A DNA stretch of 64,000 nt from Nitratireductor pacificus pht-3B (GTDB lineage: Bacteria > Pseudomonadota > Alphaproteobacteria > Rhizobiales > Rhizobiaceae), in contig NZ_AMRM01000021.1 of NCBI RefSeq assembly GCF_000300335.1, positions 31,000-94,999 on the forward strand, in the 5' to 3' direction. Below the pieces are notes generated by a model. It saw nothing but the letters and a program-made list of their open reading frames with translations. It was not told where the DNA came from and did no database searches. Position numbers and translations under genes: made by a program. Shown piece after piece: positions 37,364 to 46,268 of the stretch (positions within the stretch are counted from its first letter, which is position 1; each line of letters opens with the position of its first letter).

Positions 37364-38479
37364 ATGACCGGAAGGTCGGACATCATCGTGATCGGCGGCG
37401 GCATCGCCGGCATCAGCGCAGCGGGACGCATGGCAGCCGATGCGCAGGTCACCGTTCTCGAGGCGGAAGACGCCATCGGCTATCACGCGACCGGACGGTC
37501 GGCGGCAATCTATATCCGCAACTACGGCAACGCCGCGCTGCGCGCGCTGAACGCCGCTTCCGAACCCGTCTTCAGAGAACCGGAGGGCATCAGCGACACC
37601 AGCCTCCTCACGCCGCGCGGCCTGCTCTACGTGGCCATGCCCGAGCACGCGGCGGCGATCGAGACGCTGATGCAGGGCTCGGTCGGCATGGAGCGGGTCG
37701 ATGCGGACGAAGCCGTGCGCCTGGTGCCGATCCTGCGGCGCGATGCCATCGCCGCAGCGGCGATCGAACCCGGTGCGCAGGACATCGATGTCGACCGGCT
37801 GCTGCAGGGATTTGCGAAGATGCTGCGCCACGGGGGCGGACGCATCGTCACCCAGGCGCGCGCCAACCGCATCTCGCGCGAAGGCGGCCTCTGGCGCGTG
37901 GAGACACCGCAGGGCGTGTTCGAGGCTCCCGTGATCGTCAACGCCGCCGGCGCCTGGGCCGATGCGGTGGCCCGGATGGCGGGAGTGCAGCCGCTCGGCC
38001 TGACGCCGATGCGGCGTTCGGCCGTCATCCTCCCCGCGCCGGAGGGGCATGACGTCTCCTCCTGGCCGCTGTTCGCCTGCGCGGGGGAAGGCTGGTACGC
38101 CAAGCCGGAAGCCGGCAAACTGATGATCTCGCCAGCGGACGAGGACCCGTCCGAGCCGTTCGACGCATGGCCCGACGACATGGTGCTGGCCGAGGGCCTG
38201 CACCGCTTCGAGCAGGCGGTGACGACGCCGGTCACGCGGATCGAGCGAAGCTGGGCGGGACTGCGCAGCTTCTTCCCCGACCGGACCCCGGCGGTCGGCT
38301 ACGCGCCCGACGCCGAGGGATTTTTCTGGCTCGCAGGACAGGGAGGCTATGGCGTCCAGACGTCGCCGGCGCTATCCGCACTGGCGGCGGACCTTTGCGC
38401 CGGCCGCGCATCCACGCTGGCGGATCCGGTCGTGCAGGCGCTCGCGCCGCAACGCCTGATGCATGCCGCATTCGAGTGA
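37364..38479 (+). CDS. FAD-dependent amino-acid oxidase (DAO family)
   Basis: A 371-residue oxidoreductase of the DAO/glycine oxidase/glycerol-3-phosphate dehydrogenase fold. The FAD-binding turn is IIVIGGGIAGISAAGRM, the family segment YHATGRSAAIYIRNYG follows, and the C-terminal FAD contact is WLAGQGGYGVQTSPA. Such enzymes oxidise an amine or amino acid to an imine. The ATG has GGGGGAA upstream. The next gene on the strand is a RidA protein, which hydrolyses reactive enamine/imine products, so the pair makes chemical sense. Substrate unknown; the proximal neighbourhood points to an amino acid or opine-like compound. Confidence 0.85.
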   Translation: MTGRSDIIVIGGGIAGISAAGRMAADAQVTVLEAEDAIGYHATGRSAAIYIRNYGNAALRALNAASEPVFREPEGISDTSLLTPRGLLYVAMPEHAAAIETLMQGSVGMERVDADEAVRLVPILRRDAIAAAAIEPGAQDIDVDRLLQGFAKMLRHGGGRIVTQARANRISREGGLWRVETPQGVFEAPVIVNAAGAWADAVARMAGVQPLGLTPMRRSAVILPAPEGHDVSSWPLFACAGEGWYAKPEAGKLMISPADEDPSEPFDAWPDDMVLAEGLHRFEQAVTTPVTRIERSWAGLRSFFPDRTPAVGYAPDAEGFFWLAGQGGYGVQTSPALSALAADLCAGRASTLADPVVQALAPQRLMHAAFE

Positions 38480-38518
38480 ATTCATTTGAATGACCCGAAC
38501 ATGCATCTTTCAAAGTGC

Positions 38519-38560
38519 TACAGCGTCCTGTGCGCGTCTCATAAGACGCGTGGCGTTGTA
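38519..38560. repeat. Double-stem palindromic repeat between oxidase and ridA
   Basis: An outer stem TACAGCG..CGTTGTA encloses an inner stem CGCGTCT-CATA-AGACGCG. This is a common rhizobial intergenic palindrome. It lies in the transcript between the oxidase and ridA and may modulate read-through. Confidence 0.65.
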
Positions 38561-38583
38561 ACGTAAACCGAAGAGGAAAACCC

Positions 38584-38940
38584 ATGTCCGACATTACCCG
38601 CATCGACACCGGCGCACGCATGAGCCAGGCCGTCATCCACAATGGCACCATCTGGCTGGCCGGTCAGGTCGGCGCGCCCGGCAAGAGCGTGACCGAGCAG
38701 ACCAAGGCGGTGCTCGCCGAGATCGACGCGCTGCTGGCGAAGTGCGGTTCCGACAAGTCGCGCATCCTCCAGGCCGTGATCTGGCTGGCCTCGATGGACG
38801 ACTTCGCCGAGATGAACGCCGTGTGGGACGGCTGGGTCTCCGCCGGCAACGCCCCGGCGCGCGCCACGGGCGAAGCCCGCCTTGCCACGCCGGATTACAA
38901 GGTCGAGATCATCATCACCGCCGCCCAGGGCGCTGCCTGA
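38584..38940 (+). CDS. RidA family (YjgF) enamine/imine deaminase
   Basis: A 118-residue RidA-family protein that forms trimers and hydrolyses 2-aminoacrylate-type enamines. Family marks are IWLAGQVGAPGKSVTEQTKA, AVLAEIDALLAKCG and the C-terminal YKVEIIITAAQG; the conserved Arg that anchors the substrate carboxylate is in PARATGEARL. AGAGGAAAA precedes the ATG. It lies downstream of an FAD amino-acid oxidase, whose imine product it may remove. A strong hairpin follows it. Confidence 0.92.
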   Translation: MSDITRIDTGARMSQAVIHNGTIWLAGQVGAPGKSVTEQTKAVLAEIDALLAKCGSDKSRILQAVIWLASMDDFAEMNAVWDGWVSAGNAPARATGEARLATPDYKVEIIITAAQGAA

Positions 38941-38945
38941 TTTTT

Positions 38946-38972
38946 CAGGGCCCGCGCGTGTTGCGGGCCCTG
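38946..38972. terminator. Hairpin between convergent ridA and lrp genes
   Basis: A perfect 10-base stem, CAGGGCCCGC..GCGGGCCCTG, with a 7-base loop sits between the two convergent stops. The T-tract on either strand is weak (TTCC on plus), so it may be a stem that ends both transcripts with only partial efficiency. Confidence 0.6.
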
Positions 38973-38982
38973 TTCCCCTGCC

Positions 38983-39444
38983 TCAGACGGGCAGAGGCCG
39001 CCGCTCGGCAATCGCTTCCATCGCGAAATAGGACGTGACCGATTCCAGCTCGACCTTCTGGATCAGGCGCTGGTAGACGGAATCGTAGCTCGCCATGTCA
39101 GTGGTGACGATGCGCATCATGTAGTCGTATTCGCCGCCGATGCGGAAGAAATCGACGATCTCCGGAATGCCCGCGACATGCTGCCGGAAGGTTTGCAGCC
39201 AGACCGCGGAATGATGCCGCGTCTTGACCAGCACGAAGACCGTGAGCCCCAGTCCGAGCTTGTCGCGGTCGAGCACCAGGGTGCGCCCGCGAATGACGCC
39301 GCGTTCCTCGAGCGCGCGCAGCCGGCGCCAGCAGGCATTCTGCGACAACCCCACCTTCTCCGCCAGATCCCGTTGCGACAGGCCGGCATCGCGCTGCAGT
39401 TCGCGCAGGATTCTTCTATCAAACTGATCTGTTTTTTCGCTCAT
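38983..39444 (-). CDS. Lrp/AsnC family transcriptional regulator
   Basis: A 153-residue feast/famine regulator. The N-terminal HTH is complete (DRRILRELQRDAGLSQRDLA then EKVGLSQNACWRRLRALEE), followed by the effector-binding RAM domain (LTVFVLVKT.. IVDFFRIGGEYDYMMRIV). It lies between a plus-strand oxidase-RidA pair and a divergent PLP-enzyme gene, so an amino acid is the likely ligand. No ribosome site precedes the ATG; instead a near-perfect palindrome ends two bases upstream, which suggests either leaderless translation or autorepression at that point. Confidence 0.9.
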   Translation of the reverse strand: MSEKTDQFDRRILRELQRDAGLSQRDLAEKVGLSQNACWRRLRALEERGVIRGRTLVLDRDKLGLGLTVFVLVKTRHHSAVWLQTFRQHVAGIPEIVDFFRIGGEYDYMMRIVTTDMASYDSVYQRLIQKVELESVTSYFAMEAIAERRPLPV

Positions 39445-39445
39445 T

Positions 39446-39463
39446 ATCGATCATATGAACGAT
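39446..39463. promoter_or_regulatory. Candidate Lrp operator
   Basis: The sequence ATCGATCATATGAACGAT is symmetric except for one pair, ends two bases before the lrp ATG, and lies between divergent genes. A related site, GATCACATGATC, is found 69-80 bases before the solute-binding protein gene. Both approach a common palindrome GATCATATGATC. This is a good candidate for binding by the adjacent Lrp-type protein. Confidence 0.5.
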
Positions 39464-39555
39464 GAATGGCGTTTCTGGCAATGATTTTTGTGTAAATGAT
39501 CGTCATGAGGTGTGCGATCCTTTCATCAATGAATTGCGCAAGCGGAACGACGCCA

Positions 39556-41012
39556 ATGACCGGTATGGTTTTGAGGGACTTCATTCACGGCCTGCAACGA
39601 GAAGACCTGCCGGCCTTTCTGCGCGGCGGTCTTATCGGCGAGAACGCCGTCATCGAGGGGCCGTGCGGAACCAGGCCGCTTATCTATGCCGACTATGTGG
39701 CTTCGGGCCGCGCGCTCGCGCAGGTGGAGGATTTCATCCGCGACCAGGTCCTGCCCTACTATGCCAACAGCCATACGGAAGCCTCCTATTGCGGGGCTTT
39801 CTCGACACGGCTGCGGGAGGCCGCGCGCGCCGAGATCCACCGCGTCGCCGGCGCCGACGAGACGATGAGTGTGGTGTTTGCCGGTTCAGGCGCCACCGCC
39901 GGCCTGAACAAGCTGGTGCGCCTCCTGCAGATCGCCGAAACGGTGGCGCGGGGCGAGCGCGTCGTGGTTTTCACGGGCCCCTACGAGCATCACTCCAACA
40001 TCCTGCCCTGCGCGAGAGCGGGGCGGAGATCGTCGCCATCGCCGAGACCGAATGCGGCGGCCCCGACCTTGCCGCACTGACCAAGGCGCTGGAAGCCCAT
40101 GAGGGCGCGGCCCTGAAGATCGGCACCTTCTCGGCGGCCTCCAACGTGACCGGCATCACGACCGATACGGACGCCGTGACGCGGCTGCTCAAGGCGCATG
40201 GCGCGCTGGCCATCTGGGACTATGCGGGCGGCGCACCCTATCTCGACATCGACATGCGGCCCGGCAGCGACTGCGCGAAGGATGCGGTGGTGCTCTCCCC
40301 GCACAAGTTTCCCGGCGGCCCAGGCGCCTCGGGCGTGCTGATCCTGCGCAACGCCATTGCCCGCACGAACCTGCCGACCATGCCCGGCGGAGGCTCGGTC
40401 ACATTCGTCTCCCCGTGGGCGCACGATTATTCGAAGTCGCTCTGCGCGCGGGAGGAGGCGGGAACGCCGAATGTCATCGGCGACATTCGCGCGGCCCTCG
40501 CCCTGCTGGTCAAGGAAGCGCTCGGGCAGGATTTCATCGACCGGCGCAATGCAGCGCTGCGCGACCGCGCGCTGGCCGTCTGGTCGCGCAACCCCAACCT
40601 GCAACTGCTCGGCAATCCGCGCGCGCCGCGGCTGCCGATCTTCTCGTTCCGCGTTCGCAGCGCCGACGGCACGGCCGTGCACCATCAGCTCTTCACCCGG
40701 ATGCTCAGCGACCTGCACGGCATCCAGGCGCGTGGCGGCTGCGCCTGCGCCGGGCCTTACGCGCACCGGCTGCTCGATATCGACGAGCCGCATTCGGCGG
40801 CGCTTCTGGAGAGCATTCGCGCCGGCCGCGAGATGGAGAAGCCGGGCTGGGTGCGCCTCAATCTCAGCTATCTCATGACCGACGACAAGGCGGACATGAT
40901 CATCGAGACGGTGGATGCCCTGGCGCGCGACGCGGCGCAGCATGCGGGCAGCTATGATTTCGATCCCGCCACCGCACGGTTCCGGCACAAGGGCCTGGCG
41001 CTGGCGGTTTGA
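39556..41012 (+). pseudogene. Class V aminotransferase-like PLP enzyme, frameshifted
   Basis: A SufS/Csd-type class V PLP enzyme of about 485 residues if one frameshift is corrected. The first frame runs through FAGSGATAGLNKLVRLLQIA and FTGPYEHHSNILP, then leaves frame after base 40010. Adding one G there turns CCCTGCGCGAG into CCCTGGCGCGAG and restores LPWRESGAEIVAIAE. The rest is intact: WDYAGGAPYLDID, the PLP lysine in LSPHKFPGGPGASGVL and a Cys-containing RGGCACAGPY segment, as in cysteine desulfurase-like proteins. The body looks under normal constraint, so a recent mutation or a sequencing error is likely. The exact reaction (desulfurase, lyase or transaminase) is not clear. Confidence 0.85.
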
Positions 41013-41028
41013 AGGCCTTCGCCAAACC

Positions 41029-42168
41029 TCAAAGGGCCGCGCGCAGCGCGTCCGCGAGACGGGCGATTCCTTCCTCCGTTGTCATGCAGCCGGGGGACAG
41101 GCGCAGGGTCTGGCCGCGGTGATCGGCGAAGATCCGGCCGTCGCCAAGCTTCTGGACGAAAGCTCCCGGATTGACGGCCTCCGGCAGCGCCACCATCACA
41201 CTGCCGCCGCGCTCGGCCTCGGCCAGCGGACTGACAATCCGCAGCTTCAGGTCGCGGGCCGCCTCGATGATCTGGCCGCCGAGCCGCCGGTTGTGCGCCA
41301 GCAGGGCGTCCATGTCCTGCTTCGCATGCCAGCGCAGGGCCGGCAGCGAGCCGGCACAGGCAAGGATCGACGGCGTGCCGTTGTCGAAACGGCGGATGTC
41401 GTCGGCGAAAGCGAACCTGTCCAGGTCCCAGGAAAAGATGTCCGCCTGGCTGAACCAGCCGCGCAGTTCCGGGCGGCAGGCCGCGATCAAGGGTTCCGCG
41501 ACATGCAGGATGCCGGCGCCGGGCGTCGCGCAGAGCCATTTCAGGCTCGTCGAGATCGAGAAATCGACGACCGGATGCATCACGTCGTAGGGCAACAGGC
41601 CGACCGCCTGCGTGATGTCGACGCCGATGATGCTGCCCATCCGCCGGCCGTACGCGACCAGCGTGTCGAGGTCGCAACGGTGCGAGGCCGTGGAGGTGAC
41701 CATGGTCAGAAGGGCCAGACCGACATCCGCGCCCCAGCGGGCGATCACATCCTCGTCGCGCACCCAGGTCTCGCCCGGACGCAGCGGCACCGTGTCGAGC
41801 GTGAACCCGTGGCGCGCCGCAAGGCCGGACAGCAGGAAATGCATGCTCGGAAAGCAATCGCCGGCAATGAGCAGGCGGCGGCCCTTCAGATGCTCCTCCG
41901 GCAGGGCGCCGATCAGGCTGTTCAGCGCCGTGGTGACGTTCTCGCTGGTGGTCAGCGTCCCGGCGGGTGCGTTGATCAGCGCCCGCCAACGGTCGATGAA
42001 CTCCTGGCGAAGCGTCAGCGCCCGCATCCATTGCGCATTGTCGTGGGCGCCCCAGCCGGTGGAGAATTCGGCGAAGGCCGCAGTCATTTCCTCCGCCTTG
42101 CCGGGATACATGCCGATCGAATGATACAGGAGATAGGCGGATGCGTCGTTCGTGCCCTGCGGCGACAT
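41029..42168 (-). CDS. Kynureninase-like class V PLP enzyme
   Basis: A 379-residue class V aminotransferase-fold enzyme. The N-terminal region (LYHSIGMYPGKAEEM) and the arrangement of ENVTTALNSLIGALPEEHL, VDITQAVGLLPYDV and the PLP lysine in FSISTSLKWLCATPGAGILH resemble kynureninase, which cleaves kynurenine to anthranilate and alanine. The match is by pattern and other beta-eliminating or lyase activities of this fold are possible. It is convergent with the frameshifted class V gene 16 bases away, so the cluster holds two enzymes of the same superfamily back to back. Confidence 0.8.
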   Translation of the reverse strand: MSPQGTNDASAYLLYHSIGMYPGKAEEMTAAFAEFSTGWGAHDNAQWMRALTLRQEFIDRWRALINAPAGTLTTSENVTTALNSLIGALPEEHLKGRRLLIAGDCFPSMHFLLSGLAARHGFTLDTVPLRPGETWVRDEDVIARWGADVGLALLTMVTSTASHRCDLDTLVAYGRRMGSIIGVDITQAVGLLPYDVMHPVVDFSISTSLKWLCATPGAGILHVAEPLIAACRPELRGWFSQADIFSWDLDRFAFADDIRRFDNGTPSILACAGSLPALRWHAKQDMDALLAHNRRLGGQIIEAARDLKLRIVSPLAEAERGGSVMVALPEAVNPGAFVQKLGDGRIFADHRGQTLRLSPGCMTTEEGIARLADALRAAL

Positions 42169-42189
42169 GGTCTGTCCTCGTATTCGTGA

Positions 42190-42220
42190 AAAAGCGTCCG
42201 CCCGGTTCAGGCGGACGCTT
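42190..42220 (-). terminator. Rho-independent terminator of the solute-binding protein gene
   Basis: On the minus strand an 11-base stem, AAGCGTCCGCC..GGCGGACGCTT, is followed by a T-run (TTTTTC overlapping the stem end), 35 bases past the stop of the solute-binding protein gene. It separates this gene from the kynureninase-like gene. Confidence 0.8.
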
Positions 42221-42254
42221 GCTTCCTACAGCTCCCGGTGCTCGTTGAGCGGGC

Positions 42255-43043
42255 CTATTCCGGCTTCGGGATCGGCATTTTCTCGACAGTGCTTGTCCCG
42301 GCGTCCGGATCGACGCCGAACCACTTCTTGTGGATGGCGGCCATGGTGCCGTCTTCCTTCATCGCCGAGATGGCGTCGTTCACCTTTTCGAGCAAGGGAT
42401 GGTCCTTGCGGGTCATCATGGCGAAGCGCTCGCCCGTCGGGATGCGCACCAGAAGCTTGAGGCCGGCGACCTGCGTCATGGCGTACTGGAAACCGGCGAT
42501 CTCGCCGGCGCCGCCCTCGATGCGACCGGCGCGCACATCCATCAGCAGATCCTGCTGCGCGGAATAGGAGCGGATGTCGGCAATGCCGTATTTCTCCGCG
42601 TTCTCCTTGGCCCAGGCCTCGCCCGTGGTGGCGGCGACAACGCCGATGGCCTTGCCCTCAAGACCCTCGAGGGTGGTGACCGTCGAGTCCTCTCGGCCGA
42701 CGATGGTGCCGTCGCTGTCGTAATAGGGCTGGGTGAAGGACTGGTTCTGAAGCCGCTCATTGGTGATCGAGATCGACGAGACGGCGAAATCGATGCGGCC
42801 GGAGCTGGTGGCCGCGAACAGGGCCTGGAAGCCCAGATCCTGGAACTCGATGTCCATGCCGAGACGCTTGGCGACATCCCGCGCGACCTCGATCTCGAAG
42901 CCCTCGAAGCTGCCGGTCTCGGTCTTGTACTCCCACGGGGGATTGGACGGGTAGGCGCCGACCGTGATCGTCTCGGCGAAGGCGGTGGATGCGAAGGCGA
43001 GGCCGGCGGCGAACGCCGCGAAAGCACGCATGCGTATGGTCAT
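42255..43043 (-). CDS. Periplasmic amino-acid-type solute-binding protein (orphan)
   Basis: A 262-residue family 3 solute-binding protein of polar amino acid ABC importers. It has a signal peptide (RAFAAFAAGLAFASTAFAET), the opening ITVGAYPSNPPWEY, FEGFEIEVARDVAKRLGMDI and FAVSSISITNERLQNQSFTQ. No permease or ATPase gene is adjacent, so it is an orphan that must pair with a transporter elsewhere. Two palindromic motifs lie upstream: one like the lrp site and one shared with gcdH. It ends with a clear terminator. Confidence 0.92.
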   Translation of the reverse strand: MTIRMRAFAAFAAGLAFASTAFAETITVGAYPSNPPWEYKTETGSFEGFEIEVARDVAKRLGMDIEFQDLGFQALFAATSSGRIDFAVSSISITNERLQNQSFTQPYYDSDGTIVGREDSTVTTLEGLEGKAIGVVAATTGEAWAKENAEKYGIADIRSYSAQQDLLMDVRAGRIEGGAGEIAGFQYAMTQVAGLKLLVRIPTGERFAMMTRKDHPLLEKVNDAISAMKEDGTMAAIHKKWFGVDPDAGTSTVEKMPIPKPE

Positions 43044-43111
43044 GATCGATGTCCTCCCTGATCTGCCCGCACGCCGGTTCCCGTCGGCATCAGCGGGGCG
43101 CTCTATGATTT

Positions 43112-43123
43112 GATCACATGATC
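43112..43123. promoter_or_regulatory. Candidate Lrp-type site upstream of the solute-binding protein gene
   Basis: The sequence GATCACATGATC differs at one position from the perfect palindrome GATCATATGATC; the site in front of the lrp gene also differs at one position. It lies 69-80 bases upstream of the start codon, a usual place for operator or activator sites. Confidence 0.45.
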
Positions 43124-43147
43124 ATATAGAAGGCGAGATATCAACAG

Positions 43148-43164
43148 AATACTTGAAGCTTAAA
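43148..43164. promoter_or_regulatory. AAGCTT-centred palindrome, second copy
   Basis: AATACTTGAAGCTTAAA differs at one position from the site upstream of gcdH at 10320-10336. It lies 105-121 bases before the solute-binding protein gene and past the end of the M42 peptidase gene. A shared regulator of both genes is a reasonable guess. Confidence 0.42.
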
Positions 43165-43215
43165 TCTTCGGCGCGGCCGGGCGGGTTCCACACTGCCGGC
43201 GCGGCAAAGCCGAAA

Positions 43216-44379
43216 TCAGGTGCCGGCGCGCGGCGGCAGGTGCCGCACCCTTTTCGGCTGCTCCGCCGCCTCGGTCGGCTGTTCGGTGAACCCCTCGATG
43301 TCCGACACCTCCTCGATGTCCCGCTTGATCTCGACCGGGCTGGCGACATAGGCGGTCGCCAGTTCCGCCACCGAGCGAAGCGCGTGGATATGAATGCGCT
43401 CGTAGCCGTGCGAGGCGTCGATGCCGAAGGCGATCAGCGCCGTGCGCACGTCATGGCCGGCCTCGATGGCGGAGGCGGAGTCCGAGCGGTAGTAGCGAAA
43501 CACGTCCTTCTGGAACCGGATGTCCTCCTCGCGGCACAGATCGACCAGCTTCTTCGTCAGGTGGTAGTCGAACGGTCCGGCCTGATCGGCCATGGCGATG
43601 GTGACGCCGAATTCGGTCGAGTTCTGTCCCGGGGCGGTCGTGCCGTTGTCGATGGTGACCATGGAGGCGATCTCGGGTGTGACGATGGAGGCCGCGCCGA
43701 CGCCGACCTCCTCGGCGATGGTGAACAGCCAGTGGGTGTCGACCGGCAGCGTCACCTCATGGCGCAGCAGCGCCTCCAGCGTGGCCAACGCGATGGCGAC
43801 GCCCGCCTTGTCGTCGAGATGGCGCGAGACGATGAAGCCGTTGTCGAGGAATTCCGGCTGCGGGTCGATGGCGACGAAATCGCCGACATCGATGCCCAGC
43901 GCCTGCGTCTCGGCCCGGTTCCAGCACAGCGCGTCGATGCGCAACTCGATGTGCTGCCAGCCGATCGGATGGGTGTCGACATCGTCGTTGAACGTGTGGC
44001 CGGACGCCTTCAAGGAGAGGATCGTCCCGCGGTAGCTGCCCTTCTCCGTGTAGATCGTCGTGCGCGCGCCCTCGGCGAACCGCGCCGACCAGTGCCCGAT
44101 GGGAACCAATTCCAGGCGGCCGTTCTCCTTGATGAACTTCACCTGCGCCCCGAGCGTATCGAGATGGGTGACGATGGCGCGGGCGCCCTCTCGGCGGCCG
44201 CCGCGCAGCACGGCGCGGATCGCGCCGCGACGGGTCAGTTCCGGCTCGAGCCCCAGACGCTCCAGTTCCTCGGCGACATGGCGCACGATGGTGTCGGTGT
44301 AGCCCGTCGGGCTGTCGATCGCCAGGAGTTCCCTGAGCTGCCGTGTGAGATAATCGACATCGATTTTCAGACGCGTCAC
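43216..44379 (-). CDS. NAGGN-system M42 family peptidase
   Basis: A 387-residue M42 (glutamyl aminopeptidase-type) metallopeptidase, third gene of the N-acetylglutaminylglutamine amide (NAGGN) osmoprotectant cluster. Metal-site landmarks are AIVTHLDTLGAQV, a DDKAGVAIALATLE segment, IAEEVGVGAAS with the catalytic Glu pair, and VTIDNGTTAPG. This family is known as the third member of the conserved trio with the amidotransferase and the synthetase; its role may be turnover of the dipeptide. It follows ngg by 71 bases on the same strand. Confidence 0.9.
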   Translation of the reverse strand: MTRLKIDVDYLTRQLRELLAIDSPTGYTDTIVRHVAEELERLGLEPELTRRGAIRAVLRGGRREGARAIVTHLDTLGAQVKFIKENGRLELVPIGHWSARFAEGARTTIYTEKGSYRGTILSLKASGHTFNDDVDTHPIGWQHIELRIDALCWNRAETQALGIDVGDFVAIDPQPEFLDNGFIVSRHLDDKAGVAIALATLEALLRHEVTLPVDTHWLFTIAEEVGVGAASIVTPEIASMVTIDNGTTAPGQNSTEFGVTIAMADQAGPFDYHLTKKLVDLCREEDIRFQKDVFRYYRSDSASAIEAGHDVRTALIAFGIDASHGYERIHIHALRSVAELATAYVASPVEIKRDIEEVSDIEGFTEQPTEAAEQPKRVRHLPPRAGT

Positions 44380-44450
44380 GTGCGATCCCCTTGAAGGTGA
44401 AAGGAACAGAGAGGCGCGAACGCTCCCTGCTTTGACCGGTGCCGAAAGCC

Positions 44451-46265
44451 CTACGTCCTCGGCGCGAGCGCCCGCTCCGCGGATTTCACGCCGGAGCGCG
44501 GAAAGAGAAGATCCACGAAGCGCTCGGCCGTCGGTTGCGGCTCATGATTGGCCAGACCCGGGCGCTCGTTCGCCTCGATGAACACATAGTCCGGGAGGCT
44601 CGGCGATTTGACCATAAGGTCGATGCCGACGACCGGAATGTCAATTGCCCGCGCCGCGGCGCAGGCGGCGGCCACCAGATCCGGATGCACCTGCTCGGTG
44701 ACGTCATGGATCGAGCCGCCGGTGTGCAGGTTCGCCGTCTTGCGCACGACCACCTCCTCGCCCTCGGGCAGGATGGACGCGAGCGTGTGGCCGGCGGCCG
44801 ACAGGCAGCGCCTGGTCTCGGCATCGACCGGGATGCGGCTCTCACCGCCCGTCGCGGCGGCACGGCGGCGCGACTGCTTGGCGATCAGGTCCTCGATGCT
44901 GCTCCGGCCGTCTCCCACGACGCGCGGCGCGCGGCGGACGGCGGCCGCCACGAGGCGGAAATCGATGACGACGAGGCGCAGGTCCTCACCCTCGAAACAG
45001 GCTTCCACCAGAACCCGGTCGGAGACTTCGCGGGCGGTGCGTATGGCCTCCTCCACCTCCCCCAGCGTCTCCAGCCCGACGGCGACGCCGCGCCCCTGTT
45101 CGCCGCGCGCCGGCTTGACGACGACGCGTCCGTGCCGTGCCAGGAACGCCCGCAAAGCCTCCGGGTCTTCCACCGCCTCGATCTGCTCGGGCACGACCAG
45201 GCCGGCGCGTTCCACCGTGCGGCGCGTCACGGCCTTGTCGTCGCAGATGGACATGGCGACCGCCGAGGTCAGCTCGGACAGGCTCTCGCGGCAGTGGATG
45301 GAGCGGCCGCCGAAGGAGAGCCGGAAGAACCCGCCTTCCGCGTCGGTCAGGTCGACGGCGACCCCGCGCCGGTGCGCCTCGTCGACGATCAGCCGCGCAT
45401 AGGGGTTGAGCTTATCGAAATCGGCCGGCGGGTGCGTGAACAGTTTCTCGTTGATGGGGTTCTTCCGCTTCACCGAGAAAACCGGGACGCGGTGGAAGCC
45501 GAGCTTCTCGTAGAGGGCGATCGCCTGCTCGTTGTCGTGCATCACCGAGAGGTCCATGAAGCTGGCGCCCCGCGCGGCGAAATGCTCGGCCAGCCGGCGC
45601 ACCAGCATCTCGCCAAGACCCGCGTGCCGGCACTGCGGATCGACCGCTAGGCACCACATGGACGAGCCGTTCTCGGGGTCCTGGAAGGCGCGGCGATGAT
45701 CGACGCCGGTCACCGTGCCCAGGATGTCGCCGGTCTGGTCGTCCTCGGCGACGAAATAGGTCACCGCACGGCTGTCGCGCCGCGCCCAGAAGAAATCCGG
45801 CCTGACGGTGACCATGCCCCGGCTCTGATAGATGGCGTTGACGGCGTCGGCGTCGGCCTCCGAAGTGAGCCGGCGAATGAAGAAGCCGCGCGGCTGGCGA
45901 CGGCTCGGCCGGTAGGTGGCGAGATCCAGCCGGTAGGTGTGCGAGGGATCGAGGAACAGTTCCTGCGGCGCCATCGACAGGAGTACGTGCGGATCGCGGA
46001 TGTAGAAGGCGATGTCGCGCCGCGCCGGCCCCTCGCCTCTCAACGCATCGGCGAGCGCCTCATTGGTGCTGAAGGTCTGCGCGAACAGCAGGCGCCCCCA
46101 GCCGAGGTCGAGGGACACCGACGACGGAGGTTCCGGCGCGTCGGCATCCTGATGCGTCTTGGTCGGCTTCATGGTCTCGCTGCGCAACCGCTTCAGCCGG
46201 TAGCCCAGCGCCTTGTCGCTGCGTCCGCGAGAGGCGCGCAAGGCCACGTCCTGTTTCTTCGCCAT
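44451..46265 (-). CDS. ngg: N-acetylglutaminylglutamine synthetase (GNAT + ATP-grasp)
   Basis: A 604-residue bifunctional enzyme that builds N-acetylglutaminylglutamine. About residues 115-275 are a GNAT acetyltransferase (MWCLAVDPQCRHAGLGEMLV with the acetyl-CoA loop, ALYEKLGFHRVPVF). Residues 330-600 are an ATP-grasp ligase (VVVKPARGEQGRGVAVGLE, LVEACFEGEDLRLVVIDFRL, the metal-binding GIDLMVKSP..FIEANERPGL). This pairing is diagnostic of the NAGGN pathway, which makes an uncharged peptide osmolyte under salt stress. It starts three bases after the amidotransferase gene. Confidence 0.93.
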   Translation of the reverse strand: MAKKQDVALRASRGRSDKALGYRLKRLRSETMKPTKTHQDADAPEPPSSVSLDLGWGRLLFAQTFSTNEALADALRGEGPARRDIAFYIRDPHVLLSMAPQELFLDPSHTYRLDLATYRPSRRQPRGFFIRRLTSEADADAVNAIYQSRGMVTVRPDFFWARRDSRAVTYFVAEDDQTGDILGTVTGVDHRRAFQDPENGSSMWCLAVDPQCRHAGLGEMLVRRLAEHFAARGASFMDLSVMHDNEQAIALYEKLGFHRVPVFSVKRKNPINEKLFTHPPADFDKLNPYARLIVDEAHRRGVAVDLTDAEGGFFRLSFGGRSIHCRESLSELTSAVAMSICDDKAVTRRTVERAGLVVPEQIEAVEDPEALRAFLARHGRVVVKPARGEQGRGVAVGLETLGEVEEAIRTAREVSDRVLVEACFEGEDLRLVVIDFRLVAAAVRRAPRVVGDGRSSIEDLIAKQSRRRAAATGGESRIPVDAETRRCLSAAGHTLASILPEGEEVVVRKTANLHTGGSIHDVTEQVHPDLVAAACAAARAIDIPVVGIDLMVKSPSLPDYVFIEANERPGLANHEPQPTAERFVDLLFPRSGVKSAERALAPRT

Positions 46266-46268
46266 CGG

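Noticed and set aside
39462..41012. 516-residue single frame for the class V PLP gene
   Set aside because: Its first 180 residues are out-of-frame translation; the true N-terminal part is in another frame, joined by the one-base shift after 40010.
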